Of a DNA stretch of 64,000 nt, positions 1 through 9,665 are shown piece after piece. This DNA is from an uncultured Chryseobacterium sp. (GTDB taxonomy: Bacteria > Bacteroidota > Bacteroidia > Flavobacteriales > Weeksellaceae), in the NCBI GenBank assembly GCA_913778275.1, contig CAJYWN010000009.1, positions 1 through 64,000 of the forward strand. Reading direction: 5' to 3'. The notes beneath the pieces were generated by a model, which did no database searches, had not been told where the DNA came from, and was given only the letters and a program-made list of their open reading frames with translations. The number at the start of each line of letters is the position of its first letter. Within the stretch, counting starts at the first letter, position 1. A program made the position numbers and the translations under genes.

Positions 1-86
1 ATTTCTCTTACAACGTTTAGTTTAAATGACAAACTGTAATCGCGTTGAGTGCGTTTTACATAGCGGTTTTCTTGATTGTTGTCCAT
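1..86 (-). CDS. IS3-type transposase OrfA, N-terminal end (cut by window edge)
   Basis: The first 28 codons read inward from an ATG at 84-86 and run off the window. They contain a basic stretch followed by the YSLSFKLNVV segment, which resembles the start of the helix-turn-helix of IS3-family OrfA proteins. OrfA binds the element ends and is joined to OrfB by frameshifting to form the transposase. Only the start is visible, so completeness cannot be judged. The family assignment is from memory of related flavobacterial elements. Confidence 0.6.
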   Translation of the reverse strand, partial: MDNNQENRYVKRTQRDYSLSFKLNVVRE

Positions 87-135
87 AACGATAAAAATTT
101 GTGTATCGCTATTTCAGGACGGGACAAATTATACA
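1..135 (-). mobile_element. End of an IS3-family insertion sequence
   Basis: The OrfA start lies about 50 bases from a candidate element tip. Read on the minus strand the tip begins TGTATAATTTGTCCCGTCC, and the TG start is usual for IS3 ends. The outer boundary at about 135 is an estimate, because the opposite end and any target duplication lie outside the window. The tip abuts the T-tract of the decayed groL terminator at 141-165. Confidence 0.5.
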
Positions 136-140
136 AAATA

Positions 141-235
141 AAAACCGCTCTGAAAATCAGAACGGTTAATATAATAAATTGCCCCGGTTGCTGACCGTGC
201 TGCATCATTCCCGGCATTCCTCCGCGCATTGGCAT
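141..235 (-). pseudogene. Decayed copy of the groL 3' end and its terminator
   Basis: These 95 bases match 928-1021 (the last codons of groL, its 3' spacer and the terminator hairpin) at about nine positions in ten, with one single-base gap. On the minus strand it still reads MPMRGGMPGMM, the GroEL glycine-methionine tail, but the stop codon has changed to a sense codon. The hairpin AACCG.TCTGA / TCAGA.CGGTT and its T-tract are intact. It is a remnant of a second groL end, either from a tandem duplication or from an insertion that copied the gene end. Confidence 0.75.
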
Positions 236-309
236 TATCTATCATGCAATGCTTCCAGTGGTTTCTCTCATGATTTCGGCAAAGTAGTTATGCCTGCTTT
301 GAAATATTT

Positions 310-771
310 TTATATATTTTGTTTAATCAAATGTACTATCTTTTCAATCCTGTTTTTCCAATCTTTTGAGCTTTTAAAATCCTCTTCATTAATTTTAAAG
401 ATTTTTTCTTCCAGCAAAATATTTGAAATTGAGGATAACTGGTTCTTTGTATGAAATCCTTCTTTCCTTTCAAAACTCCTCATTGAAACAAGAGCAAAAG
501 ATATAGTAAGGTTCAACTTTATGCAAACATCAATTATATATGTAATTTTAAAGCCCTGTTCAGTTGTTGCTCCCGCAACAATTAGGATAAGCTTGCCATT
601 TACCTCAATAATAAAGGTATTATTGAAAATATTTTCTATTTCAGAATCAATCAGTTTTTCTTGTTGAATGTCTAATCTGGACACTTTTGTTGGTTTAAGC
701 TGTTTGCAAACCTCCTGTGCTGTTGTTGATTTTCCTGCATCAGCTGCTCCAATAATCAATATTGATTTCAT
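310..771 (-). CDS. Small P-loop NTPase of unknown function
   Basis: The protein has 153 residues. A textbook Walker A motif, GAADAGKST, lies at residues 8-16 right after a hydrophobic strand (KSILIIG), so it should bind a nucleotide. A second hydrophobic strand (LILIVAGA, about residue 61) could be the Walker B strand, but no clear Walker B acid follows. The rest is lysine- and isoleucine-rich and not recognised. It sits alone between the decayed groL tail and the real groL terminator. Small kinases and ParA-like proteins share this fold, so no substrate can be named. It is AT-rich compared with groL, which fits an acquired gene. Confidence 0.6.
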   Translation of the reverse strand: MKSILIIGAADAGKSTTAQEVCKQLKPTKVSRLDIQQEKLIDSEIENIFNNTFIIEVNGKLILIVAGATTEQGFKITYIIDVCIKLNLTISFALVSMRSFERKEGFHTKNQLSSISNILLEEKIFKINEEDFKSSKDWKNRIEKIVHLIKQNI

Positions 772-926
772 GATTTATCTATTATTTTAAAGTTTAATCT
801 CAATTATTGTAATTAACTATTTAAATGAGTTTATATAATTTATTTCGGATCATTATATGATTCGTCTAAATTAAAGTACTATTCTGATGTTTCCTTACGG
901 AAAACCGTATTCATTTTAAAATAACA

Positions 927-953
927 AAAAACCGCTCTGAAAATCAGAACGGT
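927..953 (-). terminator. groL transcription terminator
   Basis: On the minus strand the sequence AACCGTTCTGA, a TTTTC loop and AGAGCGGTT form a hairpin followed by a run of T, about 30 bases past the groL stop. It is a standard intrinsic terminator. Confidence 0.8.
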
Positions 954-985
954 TAGTATATAAATTGTCTCGGTCGCAGACCGTA

Positions 986-2882
<1,897 letters not shown>

Positions 2883-3161
2883 TTACCCGATGATGCCAAG
2901 TAAGTCTCCTTCTTTTACAATTAAATAATCTTTTCCTTCCAGCTTTAATTCAGAACCTGAATATTTACCATAAAGAACTTTGTCACCTACTTTAACAGTT
3001 GTAGGCTCATCTTTTTTTCCAGGACCTACTGCCACTACGGTACCTTCCTGCGGCTTTTCTTTTGCGGTGTCCGGAATAATAATACCTGAAGCTGTTTTAG
3101 TTTCTGCAGCGATCGGCTCGATCAAAACTCTGTCTGCTAATGGTTTAAAGTTTACTGACAT
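2883..3161 (-). CDS. groS: Co-chaperonin GroES (10 kDa)
   Basis: GroES is the heptameric lid of the GroEL chamber. The 92-residue protein has the family features LADRVLIEP near the start, a mobile loop with [16 protein letters not shown] and [11 protein letters not shown]. Length and sequence are standard. It is the first gene of the groS-groL pair. The upstream region (3162-3333) is shared with a divergent gene and should hold the heat-inducible promoter; I could not assign a convincing operator there. Confidence 0.97.
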   Translation of the reverse strand: MSVNFKPLADRVLIEPIAAETKTASGIIIPDTAKEKPQEGTVVAVGPGKKDEPTTVKVGDKVLYGKYSGSELKLEGKDYLIVKEGDLLGIIG

Positions 3162-3300
3162 AATATATTTAATTTTTTAATTATTTCTGTCTTGTAATTC
3201 TCTAATTGTATGCCAACAGCTTTTGAGCGGCTGAAATGGCAGATAATTATTTTTAATATGAAATTTTGACACTTTTTTATTTTTAATTTAAACTAATTTG

Positions 3301-3308
3301 TACATTTG
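3301..3308 (+). promoter_or_regulatory. Possible -7 element of the secreted-protein gene
   Basis: TACATTTG matches the Bacteroidota TAnnTTTG element and lies 25 bases before the ATG. No good -33 element sits at the usual distance, so the call is weak. Confidence 0.4.
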
Positions 3309-3333
3309 GTCTGCTAAAAAAAACAATACATAA

Positions 3334-4248
3334 ATGATGAAAAACAAAGTTTTGCTACTTCTGTTCTGCCCGCTTATATACAGTGCGCAAGTGGGTATAA
3401 ACACCACAAATCCTAAAGGTATTTTTCATATTGACGGAGCTAAAGACAACTCTGCTGTTTCAACACCTACGGAGGAACTTAATGATTTTGTCGTAAAGCC
3501 GGGCGGTAAAGTTGGCATTGGAACTGCTGATCCCATAGATCTTTTGTCTATGGCGGGACAGGGGGATGCTGATATCAATGTGGGGCTGTTTTCAGGAACC
3601 AGCACTTCGCAGTCTATAGCATATCACAATGTAATGACGGGTGGGACGCCTGCTGCGCCTACGGTTGTTGGAAACGGAAGATCAATTGCCGCATTTGAAG
3701 GATATGCTTATAATGTTGCCGCTGCCGCACCCAATTTATTAGGATCGTTGGTTTTAAGAACAGGCCGGAACGGAGGTGGGGAAGTATGGTTTGGAACCTC
3801 TCCTTCCAATTCGAGCAATTATGCCAATCACTATAACAGCTCTATTGATAAAGACGGTAATTTCGGTATCGGAGTAGACCCTACGGTAAGAACAGCCAAT
3901 ACAAAACTGGAAGTCAACGGCGTGATCAGTGCAACACCGCAGACTCTAACTGCCAATGGAAGCAATATCACCAATACGGTAGTAAGCGTAAATCCTGCCG
4001 CTAATGATGATGATTTTTTTCTCCCAAATCCTGCATCATCACCAGGAGCGATTATCATGGTGCGAAATATTTCAAACACAAATACCGCTGAAATAAAAAC
4101 GAATACAGGAACTATTATCAATGCATCCAACGTAGGAGGAGTAAGCAGTTTTTTCATGGTAGGGCTGGATAATAATGCAGCTAAAACAAAAACCGTAATG
4201 TTCATCAGTGACGGAGTAAACTGGACTGCTTTTAAGCCAAGCAATTAA
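3334..4248 (+). CDS. Secreted flavobacterial protein of unknown function
   Basis: The 304-residue protein starts with a signal peptide (hydrophobic core LLLLFCPLIYS, probable cleavage after SAQ). The mature start VGINTTNPKGIFHIDG and the later VGIGTADP and FGIGVDP segments are a repeated pattern known from many flavobacterial surface proteins, which resemble tail-fibre or adhesin stalks. The C-terminal half is rich in N, T and V, with predicted beta structure. It has no catalytic motif. It is a single-gene unit with its own terminator and is divergent from groS. An adhesive or structural surface role is inference. Confidence 0.7.
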   Translation: MMKNKVLLLLFCPLIYSAQVGINTTNPKGIFHIDGAKDNSAVSTPTEELNDFVVKPGGKVGIGTADPIDLLSMAGQGDADINVGLFSGTSTSQSIAYHNVMTGGTPAAPTVVGNGRSIAAFEGYAYNVAAAAPNLLGSLVLRTGRNGGGEVWFGTSPSNSSNYANHYNSSIDKDGNFGIGVDPTVRTANTKLEVNGVISATPQTLTANGSNITNTVVSVNPAANDDDFFLPNPASSPGAIIMVRNISNTNTAEIKTNTGTIINASNVGGVSSFFMVGLDNNAAKTKTVMFISDGVNWTAFKPSN

Positions 4249-4255
4249 TAATACA

Positions 4256-4290
4256 AATCCCTCGTAAATTTTGCGAGGGATTGTAATTTT
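4256..4290 (+). terminator. Intrinsic terminator after the secreted-protein gene
   Basis: AATCCCTCG and CGAGGGATT form a perfect 9-bp stem with a 9-base loop, followed by a T-rich tract. It lies just past the stop at 4248. Confidence 0.8.
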
Positions 4291-4328
4291 ATCAGATTAT
4301 TTTATTTCAGATTAAACTGAAGCTTCTG

Positions 4329-6713
4329 CTATTTTTTTCCAGCAGCCTGCATTGGGTTTACTTTTCCGTTGGATGCGCCTCTTACATTTCCGCCTTCTTT
4401 CTGTTTGAACAATTCAAATTTGGAGACCTGCGCATTTCCGCCGTCGTTGCTCCAGAAATTATTGGAGGTATCAATATCAGCCGTTTCTCTCATCGGGTCC
4501 AGCTGTATTGATTTTAATTTCTTATCAAAATAATACGTTTTGGATGCTTTCTGCTCATTCAATCTCCAGATCTGCGCGGAGGATTTGTCGGTAAGTTTTG
4601 TTCCGTCCTCAAAAGTAAATTCGAGGATGATTGGCATTACAAGTCCGCCTTTGTTCACAAAATCAATCTGATACGCCGTAATATTTTTAAACTTATCTTT
4701 TTCTTTTTGCGTTAAAGGTTCGGTTCCTTCGAATTTAGAAGTATATTCTTTATTGTTATCCACTTTTTCCTGACCTCTGTCATATCGGTAATAGAAATCC
4801 TGTGCTTCTTTATCTTTGTCTACGTAGAATGTGATGTTTTTATCTTCCCGGTTTCTGATTTTTGAAACATCTTCAAATTCATTTAGCGCAGGCTTGTCTA
4901 CTTTGTATTTTGTTTCTTTGGCTTCTCTCGGAGGCGTGTTCAGATCCGGAGTGGCAATCGTTACCTTATCAATGGCAATATCTACAGGGTCCGTTCCGTA
5001 AAACCAGCCTCTCCAGAACCAGTCCAGATCTTCGCCGCTTGCATCTTCCATTGTTCTGAAGAAATCTGCAGGCTCAGGATGTCTGAAAGCCCATCTTTTA
5101 GCATACGTTTTAAAAGCTTTATCGAAAAGTTCCCTTCCCATGATGGTTTCACGAAGGATGTTCAATCCGGTTGCCGGTTTTGAATAGGCATTCGGACCAA
5201 ACTGAACGATATTTTCAGAGTTCGACATAATTGGCTCCAATTGATCTTTCGGAAGCTTCATATAATCTACTATGGTCCATGCCGGACCTCTTTTTGACGG
5301 GAATTTATTGTCCCATCTTTCCTCGGTAAGATATTCCACAAAAGTATTCAGCCCTTCATCCATCCAGCTCCATTGTCTTTCATCCGAGTTGATGATCATC
5401 GGGAAGAAGTTGTGGCCCACTTCGTGAATGACAACACCCAGCATTCCGTTTTTAATTCCTTCAGAATACGTTCCATCTTTTTCCGTTCTTCCGTAGTTGA
5501 AGCAGATCATTGGATATTCCATTCCATTGGAAGCTTCCACGGATTGCGCTACCGGATACGGATAAGGAATTGTAAACTCCGAATACGTTTTGATGGTGTG
5601 CGCAACCGCTTTGGTTGAATATTTTCTGTATAGATTATAAGCTTCTTTCGGGTAAAAGCTCATCGCCATTACTTTGTTGTTGTTTTCAGGAATAAGTACG
5701 CCCATTCCGTCCCAAACGAACTTTCTGGAAGAAGTCCAGGCAAAATCTCTTACGTCATTCGCTTCAAACGTCCACGTTTTTCTCTGTTTAGAATGGTTTT
5801 TCTCTGCTTTTTTCGCTTCGTCCAGCGTCACGATTTCTAGAGGTTCTGCTGAGGTTTTGGACTTATTGTATCTTGCGAACTGTTCTGAAGTTAAGACCTG
5901 ATCATAGTTTTTACATTCTCCCGTTCCGCCAACGATATGATCTGCAGGAACATTCATGGAAACTTTAAAATTTCCGAAAACGAGAGCAAATTCTCCTCTT
6001 CCCGTAAACTGGTGATTCTGCCATCCGCGGAAATCACTGTACACGCACATTCTCGGGTACCATTGCGTCATGGTATAAAGATCGTTTCCGTCTTCAGGAA
6101 AGTTTTCGTAACCGCCACGGCCGCCCATTTTCATTCTGTTCGGAATGTTATAGTTCCAGTCTATTTTGAAAACCAATTTTTCTCCTTTTTTCAGCACTTT
6201 TGGTAAATCAATACGCATCATGGTTTTGTTTACCGTATATTTTAAAGGATTTCCGGAAGCATCCGTCACTTTTTCAAGGTTAACTCCATATCCGTTGTCC
6301 GAAACAGGAAGGTCGGTAGGGCGTAATTGCTGATCGTTTGAAGCCTTCGGAAGGGTAGAAGAATAAGGAAAGTCTGCCTTTTTTACACTTGACTGCTGGT
6401 TTTCGTCCAGCTGAAGCCAGATATAATCCAGATCATCCGGAGAATTGTTGTAATAGGTTATGGTTTCGGAACCTTTAAGATTTCTTTTATCTTCATCGAG
6501 GTAGGCAGTAATATCATAATCTGCCTTATTTTGCCAGTATCCGTGACCTGGTGCTCCTGATGCGGTTCTGTAAATATTGGGTGTGGGAAGGATGGTCCCA
6601 AGCTGTTCAAATTTATTTCCGTGGTTGCTTCCCGGATTATTCTGAATATTTTGTGCGGTGAAACCTGTATAGGCAAATACAGAAAGAGAAAGTATGACAA
6701 CTTTTAGTTTCAT
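4329..6713 (-). CDS. M1 family zinc metallopeptidase (exported)
   Basis: This is probably an exported aminopeptidase-like enzyme. The 794-residue protein has a signal peptide (MKLKVVILSLSVFAYTGFTAQ), an N-terminal beta domain, and the M1 zinc site HEVGH followed 18 residues later by the E of DEGLNTFVEY (about residues 428-455). The substrate-recognition GxMEN motif of classical M1 enzymes appears as NGMEYP, as in the flavobacterial subfamily. An in-frame ATG further upstream (6749) is excluded because it lies upstream of the likely transcription start. The HupE-like gene follows upstream on the same strand. The exact substrate is unknown. Confidence 0.9.
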   Translation of the reverse strand: MKLKVVILSLSVFAYTGFTAQNIQNNPGSNHGNKFEQLGTILPTPNIYRTASGAPGHGYWQNKADYDITAYLDEDKRNLKGSETITYYNNSPDDLDYIWLQLDENQQSSVKKADFPYSSTLPKASNDQQLRPTDLPVSDNGYGVNLEKVTDASGNPLKYTVNKTMMRIDLPKVLKKGEKLVFKIDWNYNIPNRMKMGGRGGYENFPEDGNDLYTMTQWYPRMCVYSDFRGWQNHQFTGRGEFALVFGNFKVSMNVPADHIVGGTGECKNYDQVLTSEQFARYNKSKTSAEPLEIVTLDEAKKAEKNHSKQRKTWTFEANDVRDFAWTSSRKFVWDGMGVLIPENNNKVMAMSFYPKEAYNLYRKYSTKAVAHTIKTYSEFTIPYPYPVAQSVEASNGMEYPMICFNYGRTEKDGTYSEGIKNGMLGVVIHEVGHNFFPMIINSDERQWSWMDEGLNTFVEYLTEERWDNKFPSKRGPAWTIVDYMKLPKDQLEPIMSNSENIVQFGPNAYSKPATGLNILRETIMGRELFDKAFKTYAKRWAFRHPEPADFFRTMEDASGEDLDWFWRGWFYGTDPVDIAIDKVTIATPDLNTPPREAKETKYKVDKPALNEFEDVSKIRNREDKNITFYVDKDKEAQDFYYRYDRGQEKVDNNKEYTSKFEGTEPLTQKEKDKFKNITAYQIDFVNKGGLVMPIILEFTFEDGTKLTDKSSAQIWRLNEQKASKTYYFDKKLKSIQLDPMRETADIDTSNNFWSNDGGNAQVSKFELFKQKEGGNVRGASNGKVNPMQAAGKK

Positions 6714-6737
6714 AACCGAATTTTTTTTAAAGATTTT

Positions 6738-6745
6738 CAAATATA
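6738..6745 (-). promoter_or_regulatory. -7 promoter element of the M1 peptidase gene
   Basis: On the minus strand TATATTTG fits the TAnnTTTG consensus, 24 bases ahead of the ATG at 6713. It decides the start codon, because the longer frame would begin before transcription does. Confidence 0.6.
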
Positions 6746-6781
6746 ACAATAAGTAGCTGAAAAGTATGAAATGTTTCAGCT

Positions 6782-7360
6782 TTAAAAAGGAATTCTTTCT
6801 AATGTCATTTTTAAGGCTAAGGCAAAAACCCCTGAAGATACGAAAAGCACCCAGTCTTTCTGATTCACTTTAAAAACTTTCAGCAAAATAAACAGGACTA
6901 TTAAAATTCCGAAAACAATAGCAATTTGTCCCAGTTCCAGTCCGATATTAAAACCTAAGAGAGGAATGGCAATGCTCTGGCTTTTGGCAATCATTACTCT
7001 TGCGGTATTCGCAAAACCCATTCCGTGGATAAGTCCGAAAATTAAGGCTAAATAATAATTGGCTTTCATTAACGTCTGCTTTTTATTTTTCATGATAATA
7101 TTGTCCAGTGACGTTAAAACAATGGTTAAAGGAATCAGGAATTCTACCCATGCGGAATTGATTCTTATGATGTCAAAAGTACTTAATGCTAATGTTATTG
7201 AATGACCGATAGTGAAAGCCGTAACAAGAATTAAAATTTTCTTCAGATCATTAAAAGAATATACTGCGATCAGCGCCAATACAAAAAGCTGATGGTCGAG
7301 AGCATCCAAAGAAATAATGTGTTCCCAGCCGAGATTCAGATAGAATAAAAAATCCTGCAT
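6782..7360 (-). CDS. HupE/UreJ-like integral membrane protein
   Basis: The 192-residue protein has about six membrane segments. Near the start the GWEHIISLDALDH segment carries the histidines and acid typical of the HupE/UreJ group, and FGLIHGMGFA supplies another conserved histidine motif. Characterised HupE/UreJ proteins move nickel or are linked to metalloenzyme maturation. No hydrogenase or urease gene is visible here, so metal transport is inference. It stands upstream of the M1 peptidase gene on the same strand, with the peptidase's own promoter in the 68-base gap. Confidence 0.8.
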   Translation of the reverse strand: MQDFLFYLNLGWEHIISLDALDHQLFVLALIAVYSFNDLKKILILVTAFTIGHSITLALSTFDIIRINSAWVEFLIPLTIVLTSLDNIIMKNKKQTLMKANYYLALIFGLIHGMGFANTARVMIAKSQSIAIPLLGFNIGLELGQIAIVFGILIVLFILLKVFKVNQKDWVLFVSSGVFALALKMTLERIPF

Positions 7361-7403
7361 TTTCCAATATTATTTTTGAACTGCGATGATACAAAATTTA
7401 TTT

Positions 7404-7411
7404 TAACTTTG
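7404..7411 (+). promoter_or_regulatory. -7 promoter element of the toxin-antitoxin operon
   Basis: TAACTTTG matches TAnnTTTG and lies 15 bases before the ATG at 7427. This supports the shorter start of the antitoxin gene, since the frame opening at 7376 would be upstream of transcription. Confidence 0.6.
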
Positions 7412-7426
7412 TATAAAATCAATGTG

Positions 7427-7669
7427 ATGAACCTTACTATAGAAATAGATAATAAAGAAGATTATTTTTTAATCAAGCAGCTTTTAGAGAGGCTGAAAGG
7501 GGTAAGAATTGTGAAGAATGATTATGAAACCGTTGAAGGTTTGCCTGCTCATGTTTTTGAAGAGCTGGAAAAGTATGGGGAATCTCTGAAAGATGAAGAT
7601 ATGATCTCAAAAAAAGATTTCTTTAAATTTATTGATGAAGAAATATGCAGGTTGAATTCTCAGAAATAG
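7427..7669 (+). CDS. Probable type II antitoxin partner of the RelE/ParE-like toxin
   Basis: This acidic 80-residue protein (MNLTIEIDNKEDYFLIKQLL...) is followed, with a 25-base overlap, by a RelE/ParE-like gene. The order of a small acidic protein before a small basic toxin is typical of type II modules. The start looks like a short beta strand and helix that could bind DNA, and the C-terminal part (KKDFFKFIDEE) would wrap the toxin. No named antitoxin family was recognised. The role rests on position, size and charge. Confidence 0.6.
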   Translation: MNLTIEIDNKEDYFLIKQLLERLKGVRIVKNDYETVEGLPAHVFEELEKYGESLKDEDMISKKDFFKFIDEEICRLNSQK

Positions 7670-7947
7670 CTAAAAGGACTTTAATCGAAAATATAGAATT
7701 TCTTGAGAAGGTATGGACTAACCGTGAAATTGTAATTTTTTTAGAAGATGTTAAAAGAATAACAGATGATCTGGAAAATGGAAAGTATTCTCAATTTCAA
7801 AATTCTTTTCAAAAAACTAAAAGTGTATTAATCGGTAAAAAGCACGTAAGAATGTTTTTCCGTCAAGAAAATGATTTACAAATCAAAGTCCTTCTTTTCT
7901 TCGATATGCGTCAGGATCCGCAAAAAATACTTGATCTACTACAATGA
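7645..7947 (+). CDS. RelE/ParE-family toxin
   Basis: The 100-residue protein has the RelE/ParE layout: MQVEFSEIAKRTL, a two-helix segment, then strands with KKHVRMFFRQEND and IKVLLFFDMRQDP. Toxins of this fold either cut ribosome-bound mRNA or poison gyrase; which applies cannot be told here. The ATG at 7645 overlaps the antitoxin end by 25 bases. Its stop overlaps the next start (ATGA at 7944-7947), so translation of the DUF6702 gene may be coupled to the toxin, which is unusual. Confidence 0.7.
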   Translation: MQVEFSEIAKRTLIENIEFLEKVWTNREIVIFLEDVKRITDDLENGKYSQFQNSFQKTKSVLIGKKHVRMFFRQENDLQIKVLLFFDMRQDPQKILDLLQ

Positions 7948-8444
7948 AAAAACTTCTTTTATTATTTTCTGTTCTTCTCTTTTTTTTCTCCTTTACGGCA
8001 GCAAAACATCCGTATCATGTCAGTTCGGTAGAAATCAATTACAATCAGAAATCAAAAACTTTTGAAATTACAGGCCGTTTCTTTCTGGATGACCTGGAAA
8101 ACGGATTAAATAATAAATACGGGAAAACACTCCATTTTAACGATCCTAAATTTAAAGTACAGCTTAACGAAGCACTGAAAAACTATTCCGCAGAATATTT
8201 TAAGCTAAAAGGAAACAACAAATTCTTAAATGTAAATTTTGTAGGTTACGAAGAAGACCACGAATCGGTAAATGTGTATCTGGAATCTGAAAAAATCGAT
8301 AATCCGAAAAAAGTAGAAGCAGCAGTCAGTTTTTTATACAATTTATTTGATGACCAGATCAATATTGTACACATCATTGTTAACGGAAACCGAAAAAGTG
8401 AAAAATTAACTTATCCGAACCGTTATTTGTTTCAACAGTTTTAA
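7944..8444 (+). CDS. DUF6702 family secreted protein
   Basis: The 166-residue protein has a signal peptide (KKLLLLFSVLLFFFSFTAA) and then KHPYHVSSVEINYNQKSKTFEITGRFF, the signature of the DUF6702 family common in Bacteroidota. The function is unknown. It overlaps the toxin stop by four bases and has no promoter of its own that I can see. In relatives I recall such genes near HupE-like and M1 peptidase genes, which are also next to it here; the toxin-antitoxin pair separates them. Confidence 0.75.
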   Translation: MKKLLLLFSVLLFFFSFTAAKHPYHVSSVEINYNQKSKTFEITGRFFLDDLENGLNNKYGKTLHFNDPKFKVQLNEALKNYSAEYFKLKGNNKFLNVNFVGYEEDHESVNVYLESEKIDNPKKVEAAVSFLYNLFDDQINIVHIIVNGNRKSEKLTYPNRYLFQQF

Positions 8445-8445
8445 A

Positions 8446-9039
8446 TTAATTTTCCAGCTGTAAAAGTGCGTTGATGCCTTTTGCATGTTCCATGAGATCA
8501 GGAAAAAAGTTGTCATAACATTCCTGAAGAAAATTTTTGTTTTTCAGAAAAGCATCATGAACAGGAATGTCCGTGCTTAAATATTTTGCTTTATTCAGCA
8601 CATTTCTCATGCTGTAGCCGATGTTTTTATCGAAGCGGTAATTGTAAAGCCAATCGCCTTCTTCCATTTTTTCAAGCATGATTCTGAAATTTTCGGGAAG
8701 AAATTCATAATTTTCATTCAAAACACGGTATACTTTTTGAGAATGATCTTTCCAGCCTTCCAAAGAATTAAGGCTTACATCATTGGCTACAAAATAATCC
8801 ATCGCCACATCCACAAAAGCTCCTGCATACAACCTCACCAAAGGGGCAAAAACTTTTTTAGCTTCGTGAATGGCGGGATGCGCATCTGTAAAAGTATCTA
8901 TCGCGCGGTGCAAAGTAATACCGTCCTGAATATCTTTCGGAAAGGAAAAACGGTCTCTGTTGCGGATAAAGTCTTCCAGGAACTGTCCGACAATCTGCCC
9001 GTCGGTAAAAGTAAGGAAAGAATGGGCCAGGTAATTCAT
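8446..9039 (-). CDS. Acyl-carrier-protein phosphodiesterase-like protein (DUF479/AcpH family)
   Basis: The 197-residue protein starts MNYLAHSFLTF and has the segments GQFLEDFI and GITLHRAIDTFTDAHP, which carry the histidines and acids of the AcpH family. AcpH removes 4'-phosphopantetheine from ACP. The frame is open 66 bases further, but MNYLAH is the conserved family start, so 9039 was chosen. It is convergent with the DUF6702 gene with a one-base gap. Family assignment is good; the exact activity is inferred. Confidence 0.75.
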   Translation of the reverse strand: MNYLAHSFLTFTDGQIVGQFLEDFIRNRDRFSFPKDIQDGITLHRAIDTFTDAHPAIHEAKKVFAPLVRLYAGAFVDVAMDYFVANDVSLNSLEGWKDHSQKVYRVLNENYEFLPENFRIMLEKMEEGDWLYNYRFDKNIGYSMRNVLNKAKYLSTDIPVHDAFLKNKNFLQECYDNFFPDLMEHAKGINALLQLEN

Positions 9040-9095
9040 AGGGTGAAGATAAGAAATTTCTAACAGTGCTCCGCTGCTAGTTTTCCAACAAAGCT

Positions 9096-9621
9096 TTAAT
9101 TGCATCTAAAAGATAACAGCGGATCATCAATTCCATTTTTAATACTAAATAAAGACGAATAGCGATAGATTTCGGGATTTGTTGTAATTCCATGTTTCAT
9201 CGGATTGTTGTGGATGTAATGAATCGTGTTAATCAACTGCTCATGAGAGCCAATGAGTTTTCTTCTGAATGGCAATTCAAATAGTTTTTCCCGTTCTTCC
9301 GTAATGCTTATTGATAGCCTGGGTATAGCTGTTAAACATATTGGAAAATTGCTGACTGATAATCTTGGAAACTTCAATCGTATCTTTCTGAGGGAACATT
9401 AATCGTATTTCCTGTTCTGATTTAACCTTAACAAGAATGTGAAAATGATTTTTTAGCAGGCAGTATGCATAGATATTGACAACTGAAAAGAGTTTAGACC
9501 CCATAAGCTTAGTAAAATAATGATAATTTCTATCGTCGAAAAAGAGTCTTTGACTGTTAATTCCTCTGTTGAATATATGATAGAAGCATTCTGTCTCTAA
9601 AGGGTAAATATTTTTTTTCAT
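9096..9621 (-). pseudogene. REP-associated (IS200-like, Y1) transposase, frameshifted
   Basis: Two overlapping frames together give one tyrosine-recombinase-type (HUH) single-strand transposase of the TnpA-REP/RAYT group. The first frame (9277-9621) has CFYHIFNRGIN and the HUH pair in LLKNHFHILVKV. The second frame (to 9096) resumes with KLFELPFRRKLI and IHYIHNNPMKHGI. The break lies in a run of five T at 9285-9289: one base fewer would join GRTG directly to KLFELPF as in relatives. It is a pseudogene or a sequencing slip. A 15-bp-arm palindrome lies just past its 5' end. Confidence 0.8.
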
Positions 9622-9634
9622 ACTTGTGTTGTTA

Positions 9635-9665
9635 AAGCAGTTAGAGCTTTAAGCTCTAACTGCTT
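9635..9665. repeat. 31-base perfect palindrome between radA and the Y1 transposase
   Basis: AAGCAGTTAGAGCTT and its exact complement AAGCTCTAACTGCTT flank one central base. The palindrome overlaps the radA stop codon. It could end radA transcription, although the T-tract on that side is poor, or it could be the REP-like target of the neighbouring transposase. Confidence 0.7.

Noticed and set aside
9277..9377. Programmed frameshift in the Y1 transposase
   Set aside because: Relatives of this family are single-frame genes; one extra base in a homopolymer is simpler.
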